NCBI RefSeq assembly: GCF_000166335.1
Contig: NC_014657.1
Coordinates: forward strand, 984,501-1,048,500
DNA from: Caldicellulosiruptor owensensis OL
Lineage (GTDB): Bacteria > Bacillota > Thermoanaerobacteria > Caldicellulosiruptorales > Caldicellulosiruptoraceae
DNA: 64,000 nt
Direction: 5' to 3'
Shown here: positions 34,075-43,529 of the stretch, in pieces
Layout: the number at the start of each line of letters is the position of its first letter
Position numbering within the stretch: the first letter of the stretch is position 1
Program-made: the position numbers and the translations under genes
Notes under the pieces: generated by a model
The model's input: only the letters and a program-made list of their open reading frames with translations
The model's database searches: none
Told to the model about the DNA's origin: nothing

Positions 34075-34575
34075 TTGCGAGTGCTTGGTATTGACCCTGG
34101 AATTGCGCTGACTGGTTATGGAATTATAGAGTCTAAAAATGGGTCAGAGTTTAAAGTAATCGACTATGGTAAAATAGAAACTTCGAACTGTCTCAAGAAG
34201 TCGATGAGATTTTTACATCTTCATACTGAGCTTTGTAGCATAATTTCGCTGTACCAGCCTGATGTTGTTGCAATTGAAGAACTTTTTTTCAACAAAAATT
34301 CCAAAACTGCCATTACAATTGGTGAAGCAAGAGGTGTGATTATTCTCACATGTATTCAGAATAGCCTGAGCGTTTATGAATATACTCCTCTTCAGATAAA
34401 ACAATCGATAACTGGATATGGTAGAGCAGATAAAGTTCAAATACAGAAGATGGTCAAAAGTTTGCTTGGTCTTCCTGAGATTCCAAAACCAGATGATGTT
34501 GCAGATGCTTTGGCTGTTGCAGTGTGTCATATACTGTCAAGCTCTTCGGTACTTTATCAGGAGGATGAAATATGA
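34075..34575 (+). CDS. ruvC: Holliday junction resolvase RuvC
   Basis: This endonuclease cuts Holliday junctions symmetrically after RuvAB branch migration. Four acidic catalytic residues are visible: Asp7 (GIDPG), Glu (IEELFF), and two Asp in KPDDVADALAVA. The start is TTG 34075. At 166 residues it is normal. It overlaps ruvA by 4 nt and heads the ruvC-ruvA-ruvB-queH unit. Confidence 0.95.
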   Translation: MRVLGIDPGIALTGYGIIESKNGSEFKVIDYGKIETSNCLKKSMRFLHLHTELCSIISLYQPDVVAIEELFFNKNSKTAITIGEARGVIILTCIQNSLSVYEYTPLQIKQSITGYGRADKVQIQKMVKSLLGLPEIPKPDDVADALAVAVCHILSSSSVLYQEDEI

Positions 34576-35165
34576 TAGATTCTATTGTGGGAACCATCCA
34601 AGAGGTATTTAGTAACTATGTTATCCTCAATTATAACAATTTATACATAAAAATACATTGTAATGGCGCAAAATTTTCTGAATTTTTAGGCAAAGAAAAG
34701 AGAGTGTATGTTAGCCTAAAGTTTAATGAAAATTTATCAGAGCTTGAATGTTATGGTTTTTTGACAAGAGAGGAAAGAGAACTTTTTTTAAAGCTTCAGA
34801 AGGTAACTGGTGTTGGTAGCAAATTAGCTCTTCAGATTCTCGCCTCAATAGACTTTCAAGAGCTTATTGTTGAGATTGCAAAGGGAAATGTGGCAAGACT
34901 TGAGAAGGTAAAAGGAATTGGAAAAAAAACTGCAAGCAGGATAATTCTTGAACTCAAAGAGACACTCAAAAAAGAGTTTAAAGTGGCTGCCACTACAGGT
35001 AAAGAAGAAAAAACTTACGAAAAACTTGAAGAAATCTCTTTAGCACTTTTATCCTTGGGGTATGACATTGATGAAGTCAACCAGGTTCTTTCATCCGGAG
35101 ATTTTTCTGAACTTTCTTTGGAAGATGGGATAAAACTTGCTTTGAAAAAGTTATCAAAGATTTGA
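34572..35165 (+). CDS. ruvA: Holliday junction DNA helicase subunit RuvA
   Basis: RuvA binds the four-way junction as a tetramer and loads RuvB. An N-terminal OB fold is followed by two helix-hairpin-helix motifs, LQKVTGVGSKLALQIL and LEKVKGIGKKTASRIILEL, and a C-terminal RuvB-binding domain after a KEEKTYEK linker. Its 197 residues are full length. The ATG overlaps the ruvC stop. Confidence 0.95.
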   Translation: MIDSIVGTIQEVFSNYVILNYNNLYIKIHCNGAKFSEFLGKEKRVYVSLKFNENLSELECYGFLTREERELFLKLQKVTGVGSKLALQILASIDFQELIVEIAKGNVARLEKVKGIGKKTASRIILELKETLKKEFKVAATTGKEEKTYEKLEEISLALLSLGYDIDEVNQVLSSGDFSELSLEDGIKLALKKLSKI

Positions 35166-35196
35166 GAAAAAACAATTCAAAGAGGAATGAAATAAA

Positions 35197-36213
35197 ATGG
35201 GAAGACTGCTTGACAATAAATTTTCTGTTGAAGATGTTCATGAGGAATCATTAAGACCAAAGACACTTGAAGATTATATAGGTCAGCAAAAAGTGAAAGA
35301 AAAAGTAAAAATTTTTATTGAAGCTGCCAAAAAAAGAAAAGAACCTCTTGACCATGTACTCTTATATGGTCCGCCTGGTCTTGGAAAAACGACCTTGGCA
35401 AACATTATTGCAAATGAGATGGGAGTTGATATAAAAGTAACATCTGGCCCTGCAATAGAAAGAGCAGGCGACCTGGTTGCTATTCTTACAAATATTGGTG
35501 AAAATAATATTTTATTCATTGATGAAATTCACAGATTGAACAGGACAATCGAAGAGGTTTTATATCCTGCAATGGAAGACAAAAAGGTTGATATTGTGAT
35601 TGGCAAAGGTCCGTCTGCAAAGACCATAAGATTGACTTTACCACCTTTTACACTCATTGGAGCAACAACAAGGGCAGGTCTTTTGTCATCACCACTAAGG
35701 GACAGGTTTGGAATAATAGAAAGACTTGACTATTACACAGTTGAAGAGCTTAGCCAGATTGTTATGAGATCTGCCAGCATTTTAAAGTGCGATATAGAAA
35801 AAGAAGCATGCATAGAGATTGCAAAGCGCTCAAGAGGAACTCCGAGAGTTGCAAACAGGCTACTTAGAAGACTTAGAGATTATGCTATGGTAAAGTACAC
35901 AGGAAGTATAACATATGAGGTTGCCAAGAATGGACTTGAGATGTTTGAGGTGGACGAATATGGACTTGACCTTGTGGACAGAAACATATTAGAAGCAATA
36001 GTTTACAAATTTAGCGGAGGACCTGTTGGACTTTCTACAATTGCAGCTGCCATTGGAGAAGATGAAGGGACAATTGAAGATATCTATGAACCTTATTTGA
36101 TTCAAGAAGGCTTTTTAGTAAAAACAGCGCGAGGAAGAGTTGCAACTCAAAAAGCCATAAATCACATAGCAAAGATAAAGTTTAGGCTCAAAGGGAGCGG
36201 TGATAAAAGATGA
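35197..36213 (+). CDS. ruvB: Holliday junction branch migration ATPase RuvB
   Basis: RuvB is the AAA+ motor of branch migration. Walker A is GPPGLGKTT, Walker B is LFIDEIHRL, sensor I is GATTRAG, the arginine finger lies in SPLRDRFG, and the winged helix is at the C-terminus ([26 protein letters not shown]). At 338 residues it is normal. It overlaps queH by 4 nt. Confidence 0.96.
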   Translation: MGRLLDNKFSVEDVHEESLRPKTLEDYIGQQKVKEKVKIFIEAAKKRKEPLDHVLLYGPPGLGKTTLANIIANEMGVDIKVTSGPAIERAGDLVAILTNIGENNILFIDEIHRLNRTIEEVLYPAMEDKKVDIVIGKGPSAKTIRLTLPPFTLIGATTRAGLLSSPLRDRFGIIERLDYYTVEELSQIVMRSASILKCDIEKEACIEIAKRSRGTPRVANRLLRRLRDYAMVKYTGSITYEVAKNGLEMFEVDEYGLDLVDRNILEAIVYKFSGGPVGLSTIAAAIGEDEGTIEDIYEPYLIQEGFLVKTARGRVATQKAINHIAKIKFRLKGSGDKR

Positions 36214-36785
36214 GGTTACTTATGCACACATGCTGTGGCCCTTGTAGTGTGTACCCTTTGGAAAAGCTAAGTGAAGAGGGACATGAAGTTTTTGGGCTTT
36301 TTTTTAATCCGAACATTCATCCTTATACGGAATTTAAAAACAGATTAGATTCAGCAAAGCTTTTTTATGACCTGCGCGGTAAAAAACTTATTGTTATAGA
36401 AGAGTACCCTTTGGAAGAGTTTTTGCGCAGCTGCGCTTTTAGAGAAAATGCAAGGTGTATTTATTGTTATTCTGTAAGGTTAGAAAGAACTGCTTTGGTT
36501 GCCAAAAAAAGTGGGTTTGATGCCTTTACGACCTCTCTTTTGGTAAGTCCTTATCAAAAGCATGAACTTATAAAAGAACTTGGAACAGCCATTTCAAAAA
36601 AGTACAATATTGAGTTTTATTATAGAGATTTCAGAGAAGGATTTAGAGAAGGAAGGCAAAAAGCAAGAGAAATAGGACTTTATATGCAAAAGTATTGCGG
36701 TTGCATTTACAGTGAAAAAGAGAGGTTTTACAAAGAAGCAAAACAAAAAGACACAAAGGGTTTTGAGGAAAATTTGCTATTGTAA
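36210..36785 (+). CDS. queH: Epoxyqueuosine reductase QueH
   Basis: QueH reduces epoxyqueuosine to queuosine in tRNA anticodons and is the non-QueG enzyme (formerly DUF208). Metal/cluster Cys are seen in [10 protein letters not shown] near the N-terminus, CIYCYSVR in the middle and YCGCIYSE near residue 166. [11 protein letters not shown] and [13 protein letters not shown] are family blocks. It is 191 residues long, translationally coupled to ruvB. Its stop overlaps the -35 of the rplU promoter. Confidence 0.9.
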   Translation: MRLLMHTCCGPCSVYPLEKLSEEGHEVFGLFFNPNIHPYTEFKNRLDSAKLFYDLRGKKLIVIEEYPLEEFLRSCAFRENARCIYCYSVRLERTALVAKKSGFDAFTTSLLVSPYQKHELIKELGTAISKKYNIEFYYRDFREGFREGRQKAREIGLYMQKYCGCIYSEKERFYKEAKQKDTKGFEENLLL

Positions 36786-36808
36786 TGGGCAATATTCAAT
36801 GCTATAAT
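36780..36808 (+). promoter_or_regulatory. rplU operon promoter
   Basis: TTGTAA (36780-36785) and a perfect TATAAT (36803-36808) with a 17-bp spacer. It lies about 105 bp before rplU, leaving room for the L21 leader RNA. Confidence 0.7.
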
Positions 36809-36814
36809 ATTGAG

Positions 36815-36900
36815 TGTTGTTTTATGAGCGCTCGCAAAGGGTAAATGCTCCCGTAGCGGCGTGCAAGCAGAATTTAAAAAATTTCTTAAAAGCAGGAGGT
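36815..36900 (+). ncRNA. Ribosomal protein L21 leader RNA
   Basis: An about 85-nt GC-rich island in an AT-rich genome lies between the rplU promoter and the start codon. It contains GAGCGCTCGCAAAGGG, ATGCTCCCGTAGCGGC and GTGCAAGCAG, which I recognise as the pattern of the Firmicute L21 leader. It is thought to allow autogenous control of rplU-prp-rpmA. Recognition is by eye; a covariance-model search was not possible. Confidence 0.65.
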
Positions 36901-36912
36901 ATGGAAAAGAGG

Positions 36913-37224
36913 ATGTATGCAATAATTGAGACAGGTGGGAAGCAATATAAAGTACAAGAGGGCGATGTTTTAAAGGTTGAAAAACTGAAAGCTGATGTTG
37001 ACTCTGTGGTAAAGATTGACAAGGTATTAGCAATTTCGTCCAACGATGGTTTTGTTGTTGGAAAGCCATATGTAGATGGCGCATATGTTGAAGCGAAGGT
37101 TTTGGAACATGCAAAGGATAAGAAAATCATAGTATTTACTTACAAATCAAAAACAGGTTATCACAGAAAACTTGGACATCGCCAGTGGTATACAAAGATT
37201 CAGATAACGAAAATAGCAAAGTAA
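36913..37224 (+). CDS. rplU: 50S ribosomal protein L21
   Basis: A large-subunit protein that contacts 23S rRNA and L20. It reads [18 protein letters not shown] at the start and ends with the signature [24 protein letters not shown] 36913 gives the usual 103 residues; the frame is open from 36814 but this upstream part is the leader RNA, and ATG 36901 touches AGGAGG. It is first in rplU-prp-rpmA. Confidence 0.96.
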   Translation: MYAIIETGGKQYKVQEGDVLKVEKLKADVDSVVKIDKVLAISSNDGFVVGKPYVDGAYVEAKVLEHAKDKKIIVFTYKSKTGYHRKLGHRQWYTKIQITKIAK

Positions 37225-37243
37225 GTAAGTTAAATTATCAACC

Positions 37244-37585
37244 ATGATTGAAGCTACTTTTTTGAAATCACGAAAGAAAGGGTATTATAAAATAACTGTA
37301 AAAGGACACAGCCATTTTGCTCCAAAAGGTAAAGACATAGTTTGCAGTGCCGTCTCTTCAATAGTACTTGCAAATGTGAATGGCTGTATTGAGATATTGA
37401 AAGCTGAGCATTTGTTAGAACAAAAAGAAGGCTATTTAGAGTTTGAAGTGCTAAATAACAATGAAGAAGTAACAAAGGGCTGTTCACTTCTTCTTCAAAC
37501 GGCATGTTTAGCTTTAAAAGAGATAGAATCTCAGTATCCAAAATATGTTAAAGTGGAGGTGAAAGAAGATGAAGCTAATATTTGA
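37244..37585 (+). CDS. prp: Ribosomal-processing cysteine protease Prp
   Basis: Prp removes the N-terminal extension of L27 in Firmicutes and relatives. The catalytic His22 (VKGHSHFA) and Cys34 (DIVCSAVSS) are at the canonical positions. Its 113 residues fit the YsxB/DUF464 family. It lies between rplU and rpmA, overlapping rpmA by 17 nt, so protease and substrate are made together. Confidence 0.94.
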   Translation: MIEATFLKSRKKGYYKITVKGHSHFAPKGKDIVCSAVSSIVLANVNGCIEILKAEHLLEQKEGYLEFEVLNNNEEVTKGCSLLLQTACLALKEIESQYPKYVKVEVKEDEANI

Positions 37586-37868
37586 TATTCAGCTTTTTGC
37601 ACATAAGAAAGCTGGTGGTTCAACAAGAAACGGAAGAGATAGCGAGTCAAAAAGACTTGGTGTTAAAAGGTCAGACGGTCAGTTTGTTTTAGCAGGAAAC
37701 ATTTTAGTAAGACAGAGAGGAACCAAATTCCACCCTGGTAAAAATGTTGGTCGTGGTGGAGATGATACTCTTTTTGCTTTAGTTACAGGTTATGTAAAGT
37801 TTGAAAACAAGAGAGGCAAAAAAGTTGTATCTGTAATTCCAGCTGAAGAAATGGTTGCTGTTCAATAA
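37569..37868 (+). CDS. rpmA: 50S ribosomal protein L27 (precursor)
   Basis: L27 reaches the peptidyl transferase centre. This form begins [17 protein letters not shown]: the first ten residues, ending in FDIQLF, are the extension that Prp cuts before AHKKAGG. The Gly/Arg-rich [22 protein letters not shown] block is diagnostic. At 99 residues it is normal. A terminator follows. Confidence 0.96.
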   Translation: MKLIFDIQLFAHKKAGGSTRNGRDSESKRLGVKRSDGQFVLAGNILVRQRGTKFHPGKNVGRGGDDTLFALVTGYVKFENKRGKKVVSVIPAEEMVAVQ

Positions 37869-37894
37869 AAATCTATGATGGTTTAATGCTTTTC

Positions 37895-37937
37895 AAAAAG
37901 AGGCAAACTGACAAAAGAGGTTTGTCTCTTTTTTTGT
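37895..37937 (+). terminator. Terminator between rpmA and obg
   Basis: AAAAAGAGGCAAAC pairs with GTTTGTCTCTTTTT (one G-U), followed by a U-rich tail. It separates the ribosomal protein operon from obg, probably with partial read-through. Confidence 0.8.
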
Positions 37938-37972
37938 ATCTTTTAGTTGTTCTTAAAAGAGGTGAGATTTTC

Positions 37973-39256
37973 ATGTTTGTGGACATAGCAAAAATTTTCG
38001 TCAAAGCAGGAGACGGTGGAGATGGCATAGTTGCGTTCAGACGTGAAAAGTATGTCCCAGCAGGAGGTCCTGCAGGTGGCGATGGCGGGAAAGGCGGAGA
38101 TGTCATTTTTGTTGCTGACAGGGAACTAAATACCTTGCTTGACTTTAAATACAAGAGACATTACAAGGCACAAAACGGAGAGCGTGGAGGACCTAACAAT
38201 ATGCATGGAAAAGATGGTGAAGATTTGATAATAAAGGTTCCTGTTGGAACTGTGATAAAAGATGCTGAAACTGGTGAGATAATTGCTGACCTTTCACGCG
38301 AGGGCGACAGAGCAATTGTTGCACATGGTGGTAGAGGTGGCAGAGGAAATGCTCATTTTGCAACAGCCACAAGGCAAGTTCCAAGGTTTGCTGAGGTTGG
38401 GGAGAAAGGGGACGAGCTTTGGGTAATTTTGGAACTAAAAGTCTTGGCAGATGTTGGGCTTATCGGCTATCCCAATGTTGGGAAGTCAACCTTCTTGTCT
38501 GTTGCAACAAACGCAAGACCTGAGATAGCAAACTATCCGTTTACAACAAAGTATCCAAACCTTGGAATTGTATATATCAGCGAGGGTGAAAGCTTTGTAT
38601 TGGCAGACATACCAGGGCTTATTGAAGGTGCAAGCGAAGGTGCAGGTCTTGGACATCAGTTTTTGAGACATGTTGAAAGGACAAAAGTTTTGATTCATAT
38701 TGTTGATGTGTCGGGAAGTGAAGGAAGGGAGCCTGTTGAAGATTTTATAAAAATCAATGAGGAGCTTAAAAAATACAGTCCTGAGCTTGCCCAAAAGCCT
38801 CAAATTGTTGCGGCAAACAAGATGGACCTTCCTGATGCACAGGCATATTTTGAGCTTTTCAAGGAAGAGATTGAAAAGATGGGATATGAAGTTTATCCTG
38901 TCTCTGCTGTAACTGGTATGGGCGTGAGAGAGGTTTTGAAGAGGGCTTATGAAATTTTAAAGGAGCAAAAGAAAAGTGAAAGTGAACAAGAAGATACAAA
39001 ACCACGCACATTTGTGTATTATAAAAAGAAGGATATAAAACCGTTGACTATAAGAAAAGAAAATGGGATTTATGTTATAGAAGGAACAGTTGTAGAAAAA
39101 GTTGCAAGAAATATAGTTTTAAATGACCATGACTCATTCAGATATTTTCAAAATTTCTTAAACAAACTTGGAGTATTTGACAAACTGAGGGAAATGGGCA
39201 TCAAGGATGGCGACATTGTGAGGATACTTGATGTTGAGTTTGAATATTATGAATAA
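37973..39256 (+). CDS. obg: GTPase Obg/CgtA
   Basis: A ribosome-associated GTPase needed for 50S maturation. The glycine-rich Obg fold occupies the first 158 residues (KAGDGGDGIVAFRREKYVP, GGRGGRGNAHF). The G domain has GYPNVGKST, DIPGLIEGA and NKMD. A C-terminal OCT domain is present (IRKENGIYVIEGTVVEK to the end). ATG 37973 gives 427 residues and has AAAGAGGTGAG upstream; the open frame from 37886 runs back through the terminator and is not real. Confidence 0.96.
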   Translation: MFVDIAKIFVKAGDGGDGIVAFRREKYVPAGGPAGGDGGKGGDVIFVADRELNTLLDFKYKRHYKAQNGERGGPNNMHGKDGEDLIIKVPVGTVIKDAETGEIIADLSREGDRAIVAHGGRGGRGNAHFATATRQVPRFAEVGEKGDELWVILELKVLADVGLIGYPNVGKSTFLSVATNARPEIANYPFTTKYPNLGIVYISEGESFVLADIPGLIEGASEGAGLGHQFLRHVERTKVLIHIVDVSGSEGREPVEDFIKINEELKKYSPELAQKPQIVAANKMDLPDAQAYFELFKEEIEKMGYEVYPVSAVTGMGVREVLKRAYEILKEQKKSESEQEDTKPRTFVYYKKKDIKPLTIRKENGIYVIEGTVVEKVARNIVLNDHDSFRYFQNFLNKLGVFDKLREMGIKDGDIVRILDVEFEYYE

Positions 39257-39364
39257 GTTTTAGATTTATCATAAAATTGGATATAGACAAAACAGCAAAA
39301 ATGGGTTAAAATAATTGTCAAGCAAAAAGAAACTATAAAAAGGTTTGGAGGTTATCTTTTCTAA

Positions 39365-39550
39365 ATGGAGTGCATCAATTGTGGGAACTGCAAGGTAGGT
39401 AATACCACATACTTTTGTTTTAAGGAAAACGGGTTTGTGGTAGATGTATCAAAGCAGAAGGTTGTTGAGAAGGTAAGAAGCGGTTGGAAAAAGGGGGATC
39501 CGGAATACGAGAAACAACGGCGCAGGTCTCGAAAAGAAGTAGAGGTATAA
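39365..39550 (+). CDS. Small Cys-rich protein of unknown function
   Basis: A 61-residue reading frame. The N-terminus has Cys3, Cys6, Cys9 and Cys18 (ECINCGNCK, YFCF), which could bind zinc. The C-terminal half is highly charged (KKGDPEYEKQRRRSRKEVEV) and could contact nucleic acid. GGAGG lies 13-14 nt before the ATG, an in-frame TAA directly precedes it, and a clean terminator follows 8 nt after the stop. These make a real gene likely. I do not recognise the family. It sits between obg and yhbY, so a ribosome-linked role is possible. Confidence 0.65.
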   Translation: MECINCGNCKVGNTTYFCFKENGFVVDVSKQKVVEKVRSGWKKGDPEYEKQRRRSRKEVEV

Positions 39551-39557
39551 AAAATGC

Positions 39558-39590
39558 CGGCAGAAAGGAACTTGCCTTTCTGCCGTTTTA
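39558..39590 (+). terminator. Terminator after the small Cys-rich gene
   Basis: CGGCAGAAAGG and CCTTTCTGCCG form an 11-bp perfect stem with a 6-nt loop, followed by TTTTAGTTT. Confidence 0.88.
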
Positions 39591-39637
39591 GTTTATATTC
39601 CAAAAAAATTTAGTTTTTAAAAGGGGTGAAAAGTATC

Positions 39638-39925
39638 TTGCTAACATCTAAGCAAAGAGCAAGACTCAGGAGTATGGCAAATACAATGGATGCAATTGTT
39701 CGAATTGGCAAGGAAGGAATTACAGAAAGAGTCCTAAAACAAATAGATGAAGCACTTTCTGCAAGAGAACTTATAAAAATTGCCCTTGAGAAGAATTGTG
39801 AGATAGAGCCAAAACAGGCTATAGCTCATATATGTGAAAAACTAAACGCAGAGCCTGTACAGGTGATAGGCAGAAAGATTGTAATTTATAGAATGTCTGA
39901 AGAAAATCCAAGAATTCAGATTTAA
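39638..39925 (+). CDS. yhbY: YhbY/CRM-domain RNA-binding protein
   Basis: A small CRM-domain protein that binds pre-50S particles. The fold is IF3-C-like, with LTSKQRARLRSMANTMDAIVRIGKEG at the start and the GxxG-type loop GKEG. TTG 39638 gives 95 residues and puts the AAGGGGTG site 8-9 nt upstream; a GTG at 39626 is the alternative. The next region holds the SAM riboswitch. Confidence 0.88.
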   Translation: MLTSKQRARLRSMANTMDAIVRIGKEGITERVLKQIDEALSARELIKIALEKNCEIEPKQAIAHICEKLNAEPVQVIGRKIVIYRMSEENPRIQI

Positions 39926-39995
39926 AAAGTAGAGTATTGACCAATATAATTATTAGTGATATAATCAAAACAACAAAATTGAATATCAAAAAATT

Positions 39996-40182
39996 ACTTC
40001 TTATCAAGAGTGGCGGAGGGACTGGCCCAATGAAGCCCGGCAACCGGAAAAAGGAAAATTTAATTCCTTTTTCTTGGTGCCAATTCCAGCAGGTATTTTT
40101 TTAAAATACCTGGCAGATAAGAAGTAAGAAGATTTTGAAAAAAAGTCTTCTTGTAGCTTATCTGCAGGAAGGCTATTTTTTT
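39996..40182 (+). promoter_or_regulatory. SAM-I (S-box) riboswitch with terminator
   Basis: The aptamer runs from ACTTCTTATC (39996-40005) to its P1 partner GATAAGAAGT (40116-40125). Core S-box elements are all visible: AAGAGTGGCGGAGGGACTGG, CCCAATGAAGCCCGGCAACC, GGTGCCAATTCCAGCAGG and CCTGGCAGATAAG. CCTGGCAGATAAG (40109-40121) can alternatively pair with CTTATCTGCAGG (40157-40168) as antiterminator. When SAM holds P1 closed, a TAGCTT/AAGGCTA hairpin with a U7 tract (40154-40182) can form. Methionine limitation should therefore raise metY expression. Confidence 0.95.
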
Positions 40183-40193
40183 ATCTTTTTTGA

Positions 40194-41513
<1,320 letters not shown>

Positions 41514-41543
41514 AATAGTTTTTAAGCTGACATCTCGAGTAGC

Positions 41544-41603
41544 AATGAAAGATTGCTCCAAAAATTCAAGGTTTGTAAATATGAAGTGGAGCAATCTTTC
41601 ATT
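41544..41603 (+). terminator. Strong hairpin between metY and metX
   Basis: AATGAAAGATTGCTCCA and TGGAGCAATCTTTCATT are perfect 17-bp arms with a 26-nt loop, followed by TTTAATTAAT. It resembles an intrinsic terminator placed inside the metY-metX unit; partial termination or an mRNA stability role is possible. Confidence 0.65.
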
Positions 41604-41636
41604 TTAATTAATATTTTTGGTGGGGGTATCGAAAAG

Positions 41637-42782
41637 TTGGAAAAATTTGAGTTCTGGGAAGAGGGTTACAAAAAATTTGTACGATTTGCTCACAACAAGG
41701 ATTTTGTATTAGAAAGTGGAAAAACATTTGGACCAATCACAGTTGCATATGAAGTCTATGGAGAAATAAATAAAGAAAAGAATAATATCATCCTTATAAC
41801 CCATGCATTGACAGGCGACTCTCATGTTGCAAAGCATTCAGAAGACGACCCTAAACCTGGGTGGTGGGACAAGTTTGTCGGCCCTGGCAAGATGATTGAC
41901 ACAAATAAATATTTTGTAATATGTTCAAATGTGTTCGGAGGCTGTCAGGGGACAACAGGTCCTTCTTCTATTGACCCTGAGACAGGAAAACCTTATGGTG
42001 CTAGGTTTCCTATAATAACTATAAAAGATATGGTAAACGTTCAGAAAAAGCTTTTAGATGCTCTAAAGATAGACCATATACTGTGTGTTGTTGGCGGTTC
42101 TATGGGTGGTATGCAGGCATTGGAGTGGGCTGTGAGCTACCCGGATTTTATGGACGGAGTTATAAACATTGCATCACCGCTAAAACTTAATGCTCAGTCC
42201 ATTGCTTTCAATGAAGTTATGAGAAGAGCTATCATGGCAGACCCAAACTGGCACGGTGGGGACTACTATGACAAGACAGGACCTTCTCAGGGACTTTCAA
42301 TTGCCAGAATGCTTGGTATGATAACATACCAGTCTGACAAGTTAATGGACAGAAAGTTTAATCGTCGAATGAAAGACCCTGTTGAGAGCTTTTTTGAGTC
42401 GTTTAACACCGAGTTTGAAGTTGAAAGTTATTTGCACTATCAGGGTATGAAACTTGTTCAGAGGTTTGATGCAAACACGTATCTTTATCTCACACGCGCA
42501 ATGGATCTTTATGATTTGGGAAGAACATATGGCAGCGAAGAGGAAGCTTTGAAAAGAATAAAAGCAAAATTTTTGTTAATTGCTATAACTTCTGATATAC
42601 TTTTCCCACTATCTCAGATGAGATATATGAGAGACAAGCTTTTAGAAGCTGGAGTTGACCTTGTTTATAAAGAAATTGAGTCTGATTATGGTCACGACTC
42701 TTTTTTGGTGGAAGAGGATAAGTACAGGAATATTATATCTGAATTTTTAGAATTACTATATAACAAGGAGATGATAAGATGA
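41637..42782 (+). CDS. metX: Homoserine O-acetyltransferase
   Basis: An alpha/beta-hydrolase enzyme that acetylates homoserine, supplying MetY. The nucleophile elbow is GGSMGGMQ; ITHALTGDSH, GPGKMIDTNKYFVICSNVFGGCQGTTGP and the C-terminal DYGHDSFLVE (catalytic His) are diagnostic. TTG 41637 (about 381 residues) is chosen because GGTGGGGGT is 9 nt upstream; the open frame from 41553 begins inside a hairpin. It overlaps the next gene by 4 nt. Confidence 0.93.
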   Translation: MEKFEFWEEGYKKFVRFAHNKDFVLESGKTFGPITVAYEVYGEINKEKNNIILITHALTGDSHVAKHSEDDPKPGWWDKFVGPGKMIDTNKYFVICSNVFGGCQGTTGPSSIDPETGKPYGARFPIITIKDMVNVQKKLLDALKIDHILCVVGGSMGGMQALEWAVSYPDFMDGVINIASPLKLNAQSIAFNEVMRRAIMADPNWHGGDYYDKTGPSQGLSIARMLGMITYQSDKLMDRKFNRRMKDPVESFFESFNTEFEVESYLHYQGMKLVQRFDANTYLYLTRAMDLYDLGRTYGSEEEALKRIKAKFLLIAITSDILFPLSQMRYMRDKLLEAGVDLVYKEIESDYGHDSFLVEEDKYRNIISEFLELLYNKEMIR

Positions 42783-43501
42783 TATTAAATATCTTGGGGG
42801 CAAGAGGACCTTATCCGGCAAAAGGTGAGCCTACATCAGGGTATCTTTTGATGACAAAAGAGGCTAATATATTGATAGAGTGTGGAAGTGGAGTTTTGAC
42901 AAGGCTTTTGAATTTTATTTCTTTTGATGATATTTCTTTTATCATCTGTAGTCACCTTCATGCTGACCACACAAGCGATTTGGGAGTTTTAAGGTACTAT
43001 CTTGCATCAAGAGGGAAAGAGATAGACCTTTATATTCCATCTGAGCCAAAAGAGGAGTATAATTTGATAAGAAAAGGAGTGTACAGGGTCAAGGAAATAG
43101 AAAATAATATGGAAATAGAAATAGGAAATCTCTCAATCAAGTTTTTAGAAGGTCAGCATCCTTATAAAAGCTTTGCCGTTAGAATTGAAGAAGATGGCAA
43201 GATTTTTGGATTCTCAGGTGATACAGGATTTAAAGAAGAGTTGATAGAATTTTTCAAGGATGCAGATCTGCTTTTGCTAAACGCAGCATACACAGACAAG
43301 GAAGTTGAGAAAATTGAACCTGAAAAGAGATTCCATTTGAGTCCAAAACAGGCAGCTGAAATTGCCAAAAAAGCAAATGCTAAGCTTCTTGTTTTAACAC
43401 ATATAAAGCCTGAATGCAACGAAAAAGAACATCTTATGTCTGCAAAGGATGTTTTTGAAAACATTGTTCTTGGAACTAATACGCAGGTAATAGAATTTTA
43501 A
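42779..43501 (+). CDS. Metallo-beta-lactamase-fold hydrolase
   Basis: A 240-residue MBL-fold protein related to RNase Z and phosphodiesterase-like hydrolases. Metal ligands are seen in SHLHADHTSD, GQHPYKS, SGDTGF and the late LTHIKP. No extra domains or signal peptide are visible. The ATGA overlap with metX shows co-translation. The substrate is unknown; the methionine-operon position does not by itself reveal it. Confidence 0.85.
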   Translation: MILNILGARGPYPAKGEPTSGYLLMTKEANILIECGSGVLTRLLNFISFDDISFIICSHLHADHTSDLGVLRYYLASRGKEIDLYIPSEPKEEYNLIRKGVYRVKEIENNMEIEIGNLSIKFLEGQHPYKSFAVRIEEDGKIFGFSGDTGFKEELIEFFKDADLLLLNAAYTDKEVEKIEPEKRFHLSPKQAAEIAKKANAKLLVLTHIKPECNEKEHLMSAKDVFENIVLGTNTQVIEF

Positions 43502-43529
43502 TGTAAAAAATTAGTAGAGGATATTAAGA

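Noticed and set aside
36814-36912. Longer L21 frame with a 33-residue N-terminal extension
   Set aside because: The extension translates the L21 leader RNA, and L21 normally starts at MYAIIETGG.
37886-37972. Longer Obg frame starting MLFKKRQTDK
   Set aside because: It runs through the rpmA terminator; Obg proteins start at MFVDIA-like sequences and the ATG at 37973 has a good ribosome site.
41553-41636. Longer metX start giving 28 extra residues
   Set aside because: The proposed ATG lies inside a 17-bp hairpin without a ribosome site, and the extra residues are unlike MetX. The TTG at 41637 is well placed.
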